Shown: positions 55,712 through 64,000 of the stretch, in pieces
Position numbering within the stretch: position 1 is the stretch's first letter
How the letters are laid out: each line of letters starts with the position of its first letter
Notes under the pieces: model-generated
Database searches by the model: none
Seen by the model: the letters and a program-made list of their open reading frames with translations, nothing else
What the model was told of the DNA's origin: nothing
NCBI RefSeq assembly: GCF_000350225.1
Contig: NW_005178780.1
Span: 181,838 to 245,837, forward strand
Direction: 5' to 3'
Length of the DNA: 64,000 nt
DNA from: Chondrus crispus
Taxonomy: Eukaryota; Rhodophyta; Florideophyceae; Gigartinales; Gigartinaceae
Made by a program: the position numbers and the translations under genes

Positions 55712-57972
55712 CAAGGGGGTACCCCTCATTTTGGAACAAAATCAATATTTTTTAAAAAAATCAGCTTCACATCGCCGTTTTGTAAATCTTTCTGGTGGAC
55801 ATGGAAGGCTTGATGCTCTGATGCAACCAGTCAATATGTGGATCAGGAAAACTTGGGGGTCGTTGCAAGTAGGCGAAGGCCTGTAGTCACTGTCAAAACG
55901 ACAATTTTCCCCCTCTGATTTGTACAACTATGTAATTGGCTGATCCAAATTTAGCATGCATTTTTTAATCAGAAAAAAGGTTGCGATGACGTGTGACGGT
56001 CACATTGAACTACTTCTGGCAATGATTATGCTGCGGTGCACTTTCTTCTCTGCTACCATGCGTTTGGCCGGCATGCGGCGTTCTTTCATCGGTCTCGGCA
56101 AGACGGTTCTCACACCATATTCACGCACACGATATGCAAGGGCTTCTTTGTCGTCCGCCAGTCGCATTCTCTTCACCTTATCATATAATGCCGCTTCGCG
56201 TTCAGCCTTTTCCGCTTCTCGGCGTTCCTTCTCTCCCTTTTTAGCCATGTCCATGGCATCTTTACTTCTGGCCATGCGTAATGCCTTGCTCGAAGTGAGG
56301 CACAATCCTGCCGTAGTGTCCAAAAATCCATTGCCAACAACTACCGGCTGGAGACCAATATTGTTTCGAAGCTGCATTCTTTTCGTTTCAAGAATGCGCT
56401 CGATATCTTCAGCCTTCATGATTTTGTCGCAGTGTATAGAAGACAATGGCCTAGGCCCTGCAAACACATAGGACAAATTGGCAGGGTAGATGCCGGCCTT
56501 GCTAAAACCAGAGGCTATATTGGAACGAGTAAAAGATTTGGCATACGCCGCTGTCACCAACTTCAAAAAATCGAATTGATCGTAAACATTGACCGCACCA
56601 GCTGTAGACATTCCATCAACAAGATCACGTAACTTGCTTTTGAAAGCCCCAAATACGGAAACATCCAGTGGTTGAGTAACACCGCTAGTATGCGCTGGGA
56701 GGGCATAGGCTATCACGTTTGCGCTGTGCAAGAAGCTCAAGGTTTTGTAACGCATATGACTACGGTATCCATCCATAAGCAGAAATATTTTTCCCTGTGA
56801 TAATTTGTACTCATTATCCTTCACGAATGCTTTTGACCACTCGGCAAAGTTGGTAGAATCCACACCTGCTACGTCGTCACGACAGGTCACGAGGCTGCCA
56901 TCCGGTAGACAGTCAGCAATTGTTTGGACCACCGATTGGTCGTTGGACTTCACAACGCGAAACTTGATACTTTTTCCTTTCACCACGAACAATGGCCTCC
57001 CAACACACCCACTTGCAAAGACAACTGGCATCATAGTTACACGATCAATGTTCCGAAATTCTGGAGAACGTTTCACGGGATGGCATGAGCGTGTAACGTA
57101 CGCTTTTTTATGTGAAGATTTGAGGCAGTCTCGGTTCGGAGACATGCCAGTCTCATCGAGGTTGCATATATGGTAGCAGTCTATTCTATTGTCTGCAATT
57201 ATTTTGTGAATGGCTGCAAAGTGCGTCGTCAGTACTTCTGCATTGCACGACTTCCACCTTATTTCCTCTTCTTTACAGTATCGTTTGAACTGTATGGTGT
57301 CATTGTGACGCTTGCGAAAGTTATACAAAAACTTTTTCCCGGGCCTGTTGTTGACAAAAGGCAGTTTTTGTTGTCGACTTTGCGGGAGCAATGAAACTAA
57401 AATTTCCACAGCATCGGCTATATCCTCGTTACTGAGAGGGAAACCTTTCGCTGAGTATCGATTGATAAGTGTCACGATGGTGTCTTCTTCGCCAGAGGTC
57501 AGTGCAGTTCGTGGTGAGCGAATGTCATCCTTGTGCATAAGTCTGTACTGGAATGTGGAGAGGGGCATACGAGCAATGAAGGATGCTCGACGGCGATCCA
57601 TGCCCCTGTCAACCGCAAGTAGTGCTCTTTCAAAGCATTTCTCTTTCTTTGACAAGCGCTTTGCTCTCGTCACTTTCGTGACCGTTACAGAGGGAGTGGC
57701 GACCTTGAGACCGGAGTTGGCCTGACGATTTTTTTGGCATCGGATAGGAGGCCAGACCAAAGTTTCAAGGGTTATTGGCATCGCTCAATTCGAAAATGGG
57801 CGCCATTTTTGTCTGTTTGCATTTGCCGCCAAGTTACCGGTTCATTTGAGATGGCTTTGATCACTCAATGAGGCTTAACAGCAATGAAATGTTATATTTA
57901 TTGTTAAAATTTGGAATTATCGCTTTGTTCAATTTTGAGGAGGTCTGTTCAAAAACGGGGGGTACCCCCTTG
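55712..57972 (-). mobile_element. pogo-like (Tc1/mariner) DNA transposon with an intact transposase
   Basis: Terminal inverted repeats begin CAAGGGGGTACCCC at both ends and are flanked by TA (55710-55711, 57973-57974), the Tc1/mariner target. The interior is filled by one complete minus-strand transposase. The inverted repeats are about 26 bases with mismatches. It inserted in the TA of the right GGTAT duplication of copia D, so it is younger than that element. Confidence 0.88.
56000..57781 (-). CDS. pogo-like DDE transposase
   Basis: A 593-residue frame without interruption from ATG 57781. Residues 40-85 form a Psq-type helix-turn-helix (RRASFIARMPLSTFQYRLM); 90-160 is a CENP-B-like second DNA-binding helix bundle ending GKKFLYNFRKRHN. 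The catalytic core has LDETG (Asp209), LLMDGYRSHM (Asp337) and TSGVTQPLDVSVFGAFK (Asp373), a D-D-35-D arrangement typical of DDE_1/pogo. The C-terminus is a charged coiled coil with a basic end (485-580). Cut-and-paste transposition with TA duplication is the known activity; all catalytic residues are present, so it may be active. Confidence 0.9.
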   Translation of the reverse strand: MPITLETLVWPPIRCQKNRQANSGLKVATPSVTVTKVTRAKRLSKKEKCFERALLAVDRGMDRRRASFIARMPLSTFQYRLMHKDDIRSPRTALTSGEEDTIVTLINRYSAKGFPLSNEDIADAVEILVSLLPQSRQQKLPFVNNRPGKKFLYNFRKRHNDTIQFKRYCKEEEIRWKSCNAEVLTTHFAAIHKIIADNRIDCYHICNLDETGMSPNRDCLKSSHKKAYVTRSCHPVKRSPEFRNIDRVTMMPVVFASGCVGRPLFVVKGKSIKFRVVKSNDQSVVQTIADCLPDGSLVTCRDDVAGVDSTNFAEWSKAFVKDNEYKLSQGKIFLLMDGYRSHMRYKTLSFLHSANVIAYALPAHTSGVTQPLDVSVFGAFKSKLRDLVDGMSTAGAVNVYDQFDFLKLVTAAYAKSFTRSNIASGFSKAGIYPANLSYVFAGPRPLSSIHCDKIMKAEDIERILETKRMQLRNNIGLQPVVVGNGFLDTTAGLCLTSSKALRMARSKDAMDMAKKGEKERREAEKAEREAALYDKVKRMRLADDKEALAYRVREYGVRTVLPRPMKERRMPAKRMVAEKKVHRSIIIARSSSM

Positions 57973-58239
57973 TATGCTATTTTATTTGATGGGGTTTTTG
58001 ATCTTTGGTGCTTTTGAAACACAATTTACATGCGTGCAGAGCGACGTCACGGCAACTGGTGTAATCTGGCACTACTGTACGGTTCTATCTGGGGAAACCG
58101 TCGCGTTCTTATTCATTCGTCTGGGTCCCCACTGCTTTGGTTTGTGTTCCCGCTAGCCTTCGTTTGTTTCAGGACGCCGACTGCTTCTGCTAAGGACAAC
58201 AGCAGGGCCCCCGGGTTCCACGATACAAATTTTCTACCA

Positions 58240-58737
58240 ATGAGTTTGGCCGGGCTTGCTGACCAGTACGATTCTTCCGATTCATCAGAAGAAAGCGATG
58301 GCTCAGAAAGTGTGGACCACGTACAGAATGCTGAAACACCAAGACAGGCGAAAATGAACGAATACTGTCCAAAGAAAAGGCCTCGCACATCGTCGCCTAA
58401 CCAAAACCATGCCTCTTCGAAGTTACAGCTACCAGAGCGAGACTCCGTTTTGAAGGGTGCAATTATCTCATCAACGCAGTTACTAATCGCCTCAGCAGGT
58501 CTCCCGCCATCGTCAAAGAGAACGCGAGAAGAAATAAGCTCGAGTCCGCATCCGCCACCACCTGCTTTTGCTCAAGCTGCAGGGGAAGCCTTCGTGGAAG
58601 CTCGACATGCAAGATCTACATCAAAACCGAGGCCATCTAGTTCAGTTCATTTCCTTCCTCCACAAGTGAGAATGAAGCGACCCAACTTGTCGACCGAGGA
58701 CTTGATGTTATACGGCTGTAAACAGGGGCCGCGATAA
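58240..58737 (+). CDS. hypothetical Ser/Pro-rich protein
   Basis: The ATG at 58240 gives 165 residues; an upstream in-frame ATG at 58030 would give 235, but the extra 70 residues look like translated leader. The start is acidic and serine-rich (DQYDSSDSSEESDGSES), followed by a lysine/arginine patch (CPKKRPRTSS), a helical LLIASAGLPPSSKRTREE and a conserved-looking end, HFLPPQVRMKRPNLSTEDL. That C-terminal phrase suggests a genuine conserved family, but I cannot name it. The gene is convergent with CCT5; its stop is 82 bases from the CCT5 stop. It is the first host gene right of the mobile block. Confidence 0.55.
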   Translation: MSLAGLADQYDSSDSSEESDGSESVDHVQNAETPRQAKMNEYCPKKRPRTSSPNQNHASSKLQLPERDSVLKGAIISSTQLLIASAGLPPSSKRTREEISSSPHPPPPAFAQAAGEAFVEARHARSTSKPRPSSSVHFLPPQVRMKRPNLSTEDLMLYGCKQGPR

Positions 58738-58819
58738 GCTTGGATTACGGAATCAGGGCCACGGAGTTTAAGTTCAGCGGTAATGTTTTAAAACTTCACA
58801 GACGCGCCCAGAATTTAGT

Positions 58820-60433
58820 TTATTCATATTCAGCAGGCGCAATGGTATCATCTATCTTTAGTATCATCTTAACCATTTGTGTCGCGTGTTGGAATTGCTG
58901 AATCTTCGAAGCGAGAGCCTCGTACACATTCTGTTCACGCATGTCATTCGTGCCTGTCTCCATGCAGTCAATGCCAAGATACTGGTTATTTTCCTTGATC
59001 TGTCTTGACTTCACGTTAGCAAGTGTTTCAATAGGGGACAGGCCCGAGTTTTCCGCAAGAGCCATGACGACGTTGTCAAGCGCAGCCGAAAAACTTCGGA
59101 CTGCGTACTGCTCTACACCAGGAATTTGGTCGGCAGTCTCTGAGGCCAAGTTGGAGCACGCAATTTCAATAGAGCCTCCACCATAAACAATCCGATTATC
59201 GCGGATGAGGTTCCGCACGACGCACAACGCATCGTGGATACTTCTCTTCGCTTCTTCAATAATCATCTTGTTCCCGCCACGCACAAAAATAGTTACCGAC
59301 TTGGAAAATGCACAATCTTCCAAGACAATGACGTGATCTCTTGTAGTACCGAAGGACAACTCCCGCACGGATTTCGCCGAGCCAAGCTTATCTTTGCTAA
59401 TCTCTTCAAAGCGTGGCACAATACGCGCTCCCGTGGCCATGGCGATGAGCTCAATTTCAGAACCGCCGACCCACCGGATCGACGGTAGTTCATGCTTGTA
59501 GAGCAGATGGTTCGCTTCATCGTCAAAACCCCATTGACAGACGACGAGGTTGGCGCCAGAGTCCTTCACTGCTTTGACCATATCAGTGAAATATTTTCGC
59601 TCCAATTCTTGCATTTCCTTATACTGATCGACTGTGTTTATGTCAAGCTTGTGCTTCGTTTTCGGTTTCGGCGGCTCAAAGGGACATGTGAGAACACAAA
59701 CTTTGGCATCTTCGACAACACGAGGCATTTGCGGATGGCTAAAGTCTTTGTCAATCACTATTCCATTAACCAGGGCGGTTTCTTCCATTTTCCCTCCCAC
59801 CTTGCCATCCAGTTTGATATGGTCCAGGTTCACATCTTTTCGGTCAAGGTCTGCAACGGAAAGAACAGCTTTGACGCATATCTCAGCGAGGGGTCTCTTC
59901 ATCCGATTCACAATTTTCGAATTGAGCGAGGTCATGGCCGTCTTGACTAATTCCTCGTACCCATTCGCGCTGCTGTAGTCAAGCGGTGTAGAGAGCTTTC
60001 GCAGAAGGGGAACAACAAGATCTGCAGCGCGTTCAAATCCCTCTGCAATTCGAGTCGGATGGATTCCCTTGTCGAGCAACTTCTCCGCTTGCTCGAGGAG
60101 TGCACCCGCGAGAACGACAACGCCAGTGGTTCCATCACCGATTTCGTCATCTTGAGATTTGGAGAGTTCGACCATGAGTTTCGCGATTTGGTTCTCGACA
60201 TCCATCTCTTGCAAAATCGTTGCACCATCATTGGTCACAGTGATGTCGCCATCTGGAGACTGCAGCATCTTATCCATTCCTTTTGGGCCCAGTGATGTCC
60301 GCAAGGTTCTGGCGATGGATCTCGCCGCCGCAATATTAGCTTTTAAAGCATCGATCCCTTTCAACCGATGTTTCTTCTCCTGTTCTTGGATGATGATGAA
60401 GGGCCTGCCATACTCGTCAAATGCCAGCGACAT
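58820..60433 (-). CDS. CCT5: T-complex protein 1 subunit epsilon (CCT5)
   Basis: A complete 537-residue frame without introns. It is a subunit of the cytosolic TRiC/CCT chaperonin that folds actin, tubulin and other proteins in an ATP-driven ring. The N-terminus [13 protein letters not shown] is specific to the epsilon subunit. Group II chaperonin motifs are [11 protein letters not shown] (47-57), NDGATIL (68-74), and [19 protein letters not shown] (95-113, with the catalytic Asp in GDGTT), and YGGGSIE for the equatorial return (about 415). The C-terminus [20 protein letters not shown] is typical of the family. Length is as usual. The gene diverges from the helicase gene across 644 bases. Confidence 0.97.
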   Translation of the reverse strand: MSLAFDEYGRPFIIIQEQEKKHRLKGIDALKANIAAARSIARTLRTSLGPKGMDKMLQSPDGDITVTNDGATILQEMDVENQIAKLMVELSKSQDDEIGDGTTGVVVLAGALLEQAEKLLDKGIHPTRIAEGFERAADLVVPLLRKLSTPLDYSSANGYEELVKTAMTSLNSKIVNRMKRPLAEICVKAVLSVADLDRKDVNLDHIKLDGKVGGKMEETALVNGIVIDKDFSHPQMPRVVEDAKVCVLTCPFEPPKPKTKHKLDINTVDQYKEMQELERKYFTDMVKAVKDSGANLVVCQWGFDDEANHLLYKHELPSIRWVGGSEIELIAMATGARIVPRFEEISKDKLGSAKSVRELSFGTTRDHVIVLEDCAFSKSVTIFVRGGNKMIIEEAKRSIHDALCVVRNLIRDNRIVYGGGSIEIACSNLASETADQIPGVEQYAVRSFSAALDNVVMALAENSGLSPIETLANVKSRQIKENNQYLGIDCMETGTNDMREQNVYEALASKIQQFQHATQMVKMILKIDDTIAPAEYE

Positions 60434-61077
60434 GATAGCGATTCAGCCTCTTGCAATGAATTTGAATCGCGGCGGAACCAAGAGCGCTTCGGAAACGCAA
60501 TGACGTTTGGTAGTGTTAGTGGGCTTGATACGTCAAACGGAACTGGATTTTACCCCGGCGGCGTATGTGAGCAGGCTCTACGGCAGGCAGTTCCCGCGCT
60601 CGCCCGTTGATCCGCAGTTGTTTTTAGCGCGAGTTGATCGATGATCAAGTAGAAACGTGTCCACCTGTAAAGAGTCTGTGTATCAAACATAGCTGAGATT
60701 GTATTTACATCAGATCACAGTACAGTAATTCACATGTCACGGGGCTTGCATTGCATGAACATGCAGATCATATTTTGAAATTCGCGCGCAAATCGAAATA
60801 CAGGACATCCTAAAAACCCGAATAACCAACAATCCGGACAGAACCACCAAGCATGCCGTGCCTCTCACAGTTTCGCTTCAAATTGAGGTCAGCGATGTAT
60901 TTCTCCCCGCGACAATTCTTGCCATAAGGTGGTGGCGAAAGACATTCAAAGTGCAAAGTGAAAACTTGCCCACATCCTCAGCTCCAGACCAGACTTCAGC
61001 ATTCACTTTGTCCGTTTGTTGCCGATGTGACGCCCATCTCTGGTTGTTCCTAACATCACTGTCCAGTCGGCTAATAC
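60434..61077. promoter_or_regulatory. divergent interval between CCT5 and the RecQ gene
   Basis: 644 bases with no gene that I can support; short frames here (for example 60858-61151) look spurious. It must hold the promoters of both genes. No clear TATA box is seen for either. Confidence 0.4.
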
Positions 61078-64000
61078 ATGCCCGGCCATGCCAGGGCTCA
61101 GAATGCCCAAAGAGTCAGGACATCCCTGCACTTGGTGCGGCAGTTCTTTGATCAGCCAAATTCCGGCACCTTGGCAATGCCATCGCCGCCAATGCTCAGC
61201 CGAGGTACGTCCAAGCTCCCTCCCGGAATCGCTCCGAGGAGATTTTCAGTTCCCCCATGCCCTCAGACGTTAACGAGGGCGCGCCCAGTCCATGGTAGCC
61301 CTCTGCCTCAGTTGCCAAGAAACCCAAATGGAAGAGGTGCCACGCGTGCCATTCACAACGCAGTACAGGGATCAAATGGAGTCCTACAACAGGGCTCTGT
61401 GCCTTCTCTGCGGGTTACAAATTGGCAGACCCCAGTAGCAAGCCCTATGCCGCCAAATCCAATGAGGCCGACTGCTGAATCTATTGACTTTGCTCCAAAG
61501 AGACGAGAAATAAGGCCAGCTGTACCGCGCCCTGAAACACCAAGAAGGCAGCTCTTTCATGCAGAAGTACATCCCCGCGAAACAAAGGTGCCTGGACAGT
61601 TGCAGGGCGCACCTCATCATTCACACTCTCCGAGATCAACATCAATTGCACCTCGCGTTCCTCCCAGAGATTGCGAGCTCGAACTAATCGACTTGGCATC
61701 TTCCCAGCCTGGTCCAGACGTTGACGACATTGAAGAATTTACCCGACTACATACTCAATCACACAAGATTCATGACGAGAGCCCTTCCATCGAAATCGCG
61801 CGCGAGCCTCAATACCCTGCTACGCCTACGTCTCTTCCATTTGCGACCTCTTTCGTTTCAAACGCAGCGCCTCGAGCGGGTCAAACCACACTCCCAAGCA
61901 CTCGGCCACCTGAGCGAAGTGTTAACACGGATAGCGATGATCAACTCTTTGCTGCACTAGACGTTGACTCTATAATAAGTAGCCGCGGGAAACCTCCCCG
62001 GCGACCTGGACCTCAACAAGTGCTGTCTTCAGCTACCAGCACTGTGCCCAGGACTCTACTTTCGACGGTCACGGCGCAGACTATGTCAAGTAACATCAAG
62101 GCATTCGAGAATGAGAAAGCAAAACTCACCCGCCGCATAATTGCCGTGAACGACAGTTTATATGACATCTCCAACGTTCTTGCAATGGATATCGATGCCA
62201 ACACCATTGCTATATATACAAGAAGACGCCAGAATCAGCGGGCGCTCCTCACTGAGTTAGAATCAAAGCTAAAGTCACTGGAGAGCGGAGGCCAGTGTAG
62301 CACACCGCCGTCGAAAGCTTCATGTGTTTCGACACCAAAGTATCCTTCCCCAGTAACACCAGGGGTATCAGGCCTGCCCGGGCAACCGGTTCCTGGGCTG
62401 CAGTATGAGGACACTGATGCTAGGGGCACTTTCCCGGTCGAAACCCATCTGTTTCCTCCAGTCTCTCCTTCAGCACAACCTTTCGTGCAACCCCCGAACG
62501 GCAGCAATATTAATATTACGAACAATTATTACTCACCGCAACCAAGACTGAATTCTGGAAACCTGCTGGCGCAAGGCGGTGCAGCACCAATTCCGCTTGA
62601 CTTGCCATGTAGTGGTCTGCCTTCAGCCTTAGGTCAGACACGAGCTCCCGGTGCAGCTCAAAGCAATGGACGTCAAGATAACGTGCCTGTATCCATTGAA
62701 GCCCTCGTTCCTGTTTACGCACGTGGAAGTGTGGAGCCTGAGGAAGCAGCCAACTTGAATGCAGCTAACTTGAATCCCACCACGGATGATCTCGAGGAGC
62801 ATCCTATGGTTTTTACTCCCACAAAAGCGCCAGAAAGGGGCACACTTCACCAACTACGAGGATCGCAAAGCGGGGCTGACGGCGAAAATGAAGGCACGGC
62901 GGAGCGATGGCAGGACAATTCTTGTAGAACTTTCCCATGGTCGTTGCAGCTAGCTATGGAGAATCGAAATATATTTGGAAATGCAGGTTTTCGTCAGAAT
63001 CAGCGGGAAGCCATGAATGCGGCTTTATCTGGGAAGAATGTCTTTATTCTCATGCCGACAGGGGGCGGTAAGTCGTTGTGCTATCAGCTCCCATCTTTGC
63101 TCCAGGAAGGGGTGACAGTTGTCATTTCTCCACTAGTGTCCTTGATTCAGGACCAAGTAGATCACTTATGGTCAAAGCAGATTCCTTGTGGGGCCTTGAC
63201 TTCTGGAACACCCCAAAGAACGAAGAACGAACTCATGAAAGACCTCTACAATTCAAAACCAATGAGCAAGCTTATATACGTAACACCGGAAAAAATCACT
63301 CGAAGCCCGGCATTTTTTGACCTTTTGGCTTCCCTCTCAAAGAGAAAGATGCTTCAGCGCTTCGTCATTGATGAGGCACACTGTGTATCGCAATGGGGTC
63401 ACGATTTTCGGCCCGACTACAAAGAACTAGCAATTTTTAAGGAGAGGTTCCCAGACGTTCCTATCATGGCATTAACGGCTACTGCAACTCCAGAAGTACG
63501 CGAGGATATCAAGGTCCAACTTCGCATAAGTCGTGATTGTGTAATGTTCAAGCAAAGTTTTAATAGAACGAATTTGGCTTATGAAGTTCGGAGAAAGAAA
63601 AAGAATGTGGTTGACGAAATAGCGATGGAGATCAAGACCATTCATCAAGGGGAGGCTGGAATTATTTACTGTTTCAGCCAAAGAGATTGTGTCACTGTTG
63701 CTGAGAATTTGGCCAGGAAGCATCATTTGCGAGCATTACCGTACCATGCTGGCCTGAGTGATGAGCTTAGGAGAGCCAATCAGATGGAATGGTCGAACGG
63801 TAGCGTCCACATCATTTGTAGTACTCTTGCTTTTGGTATGGGAATTGACAAAGCAAACGTCAGGTTTGTGTACCATCATACTATCCCAAAGAATATCGAA
63901 GGATACTACCAAGAAAGTGGTCGAGCGGGAAGGGATGGCTTGTTGAGCCGGTGCGTTTTATACTTCTCCATAGGTGACCGAATGAAAGTACTTAACATGA
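61078..64000 (+). CDS. RecQ/BLM-type ATP-dependent DNA helicase, 5' part (runs off the window)
   Basis: One uninterrupted frame of 974 codons from ATG 61078, which follows an in-frame TAA (61072-61074), to the window edge. The first 600 residues are disordered, rich in Pro/Ser/Thr, with DDQLFAALDVDSII (about 288-301) and a helical segment at 338-401 (SNIKAFENEKAKLTRR...LTELESKLKSLE), perhaps the BLM-type dimerisation bundle. The helicase core starts at about 630: GFRQNQREAM (motif 0), MPTGGGKS (659-666, Walker A), SPLVSLIQDQV, DEAHCVSQWGHDFRP (765 on, DEAH and the aromatic loop), ALTATATP, IIYCFSQRDC, and QESGRAGRDG (945-954, motif VI). It unwinds recombination intermediates in the nucleus. 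The zinc-binding, winged-helix and HRDC domains would lie beyond the edge. Confidence 0.93.
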   Translation, partial: MPGHARAQNAQRVRTSLHLVRQFFDQPNSGTLAMPSPPMLSRGTSKLPPGIAPRRFSVPPCPQTLTRARPVHGSPLPQLPRNPNGRGATRAIHNAVQGSNGVLQQGSVPSLRVTNWQTPVASPMPPNPMRPTAESIDFAPKRREIRPAVPRPETPRRQLFHAEVHPRETKVPGQLQGAPHHSHSPRSTSIAPRVPPRDCELELIDLASSQPGPDVDDIEEFTRLHTQSHKIHDESPSIEIAREPQYPATPTSLPFATSFVSNAAPRAGQTTLPSTRPPERSVNTDSDDQLFAALDVDSIISSRGKPPRRPGPQQVLSSATSTVPRTLLSTVTAQTMSSNIKAFENEKAKLTRRIIAVNDSLYDISNVLAMDIDANTIAIYTRRRQNQRALLTELESKLKSLESGGQCSTPPSKASCVSTPKYPSPVTPGVSGLPGQPVPGLQYEDTDARGTFPVETHLFPPVSPSAQPFVQPPNGSNINITNNYYSPQPRLNSGNLLAQGGAAPIPLDLPCSGLPSALGQTRAPGAAQSNGRQDNVPVSIEALVPVYARGSVEPEEAANLNAANLNPTTDDLEEHPMVFTPTKAPERGTLHQLRGSQSGADGENEGTAERWQDNSCRTFPWSLQLAMENRNIFGNAGFRQNQREAMNAALSGKNVFILMPTGGGKSLCYQLPSLLQEGVTVVISPLVSLIQDQVDHLWSKQIPCGALTSGTPQRTKNELMKDLYNSKPMSKLIYVTPEKITRSPAFFDLLASLSKRKMLQRFVIDEAHCVSQWGHDFRPDYKELAIFKERFPDVPIMALTATATPEVREDIKVQLRISRDCVMFKQSFNRTNLAYEVRRKKKNVVDEIAMEIKTIHQGEAGIIYCFSQRDCVTVAENLARKHHLRALPYHAGLSDELRRANQMEWSNGSVHIICSTLAFGMGIDKANVRFVYHHTIPKNIEGYYQESGRAGRDGLLSRCVLYFSIGDRMKVLNM

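Noticed and set aside
60858-61151. Plus-strand frame of 97 codons as a 5' exon of the RecQ gene
   Set aside because: The helicase frame has its own ATG at 61078 directly after a stop, the two frames overlap, and the short frame has no recognisable domain.
1-64000. CRISPR arrays, tRNA genes, replication origins
   Set aside because: No regularly spaced repeats, no tRNA cloverleaf signature and no origin-like structure were seen; the window appears eukaryotic.

Overview
The window looks like nuclear DNA of a eukaryote with few introns, an abundance of transposable elements and short spacers between host genes. CCT5 and the visible part of a RecQ helicase gene are single uninterrupted frames. 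A red alga would fit (compact, mostly intronless genes embedded in LTR-element-rich DNA), but that is an inference; no sequence here fixes the taxon.

About 58 of the 64 kb is mobile DNA, stacked by nested insertion. Reading left to right: a decayed fragment of a piggyBac-like transposase (1-1658) and a Harbinger scrap (1946-2260); a 5.4 kb piggyBac-like transposon with 406-base inverted repeats and a TTAG target duplication (2585-7977); a PIF/Harbinger element (7981 to about 35323) whose transposase is split by a minus-strand Ty3/gypsy element A (8641-33393), which is itself split by a plus-strand gypsy element B of 15 kb (16207-31199, target duplication ACCAT); two minus-strand Ty1/copia elements, C (35336-40618) and D (40632-55707), lying 13 bases apart; and a pogo-like element (55712-57972) that landed inside the right target duplication of D.

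The most unusual item sits inside copia D: a 9.08 kb DNA transposon (43594-52672) with 427-base terminal inverted repeats and a 4-base AGCC target duplication. It carries two divergent transcription units. One encodes a ParB-like domain followed by a DPPY-type DNA methyltransferase; the other encodes an RNase-H-like, presumed transposase of the DUF7869 type. A eukaryotic cut-and-paste element that carries its own ParB-methyltransferase is the best candidate for an undescribed system here. The second is the piggyBac-like family, whose transposase contains an embedded PD-(D/E)XK (YqaJ-like) nuclease domain, seen in two independent copies.

From 57975 to the right end the DNA is host: a small Ser/Pro-rich hypothetical gene (plus), CCT5 (minus, convergent with it), a 644-base divergent promoter interval, and the 5' two-thirds or so of a RecQ/BLM-type helicase gene that runs off the window.
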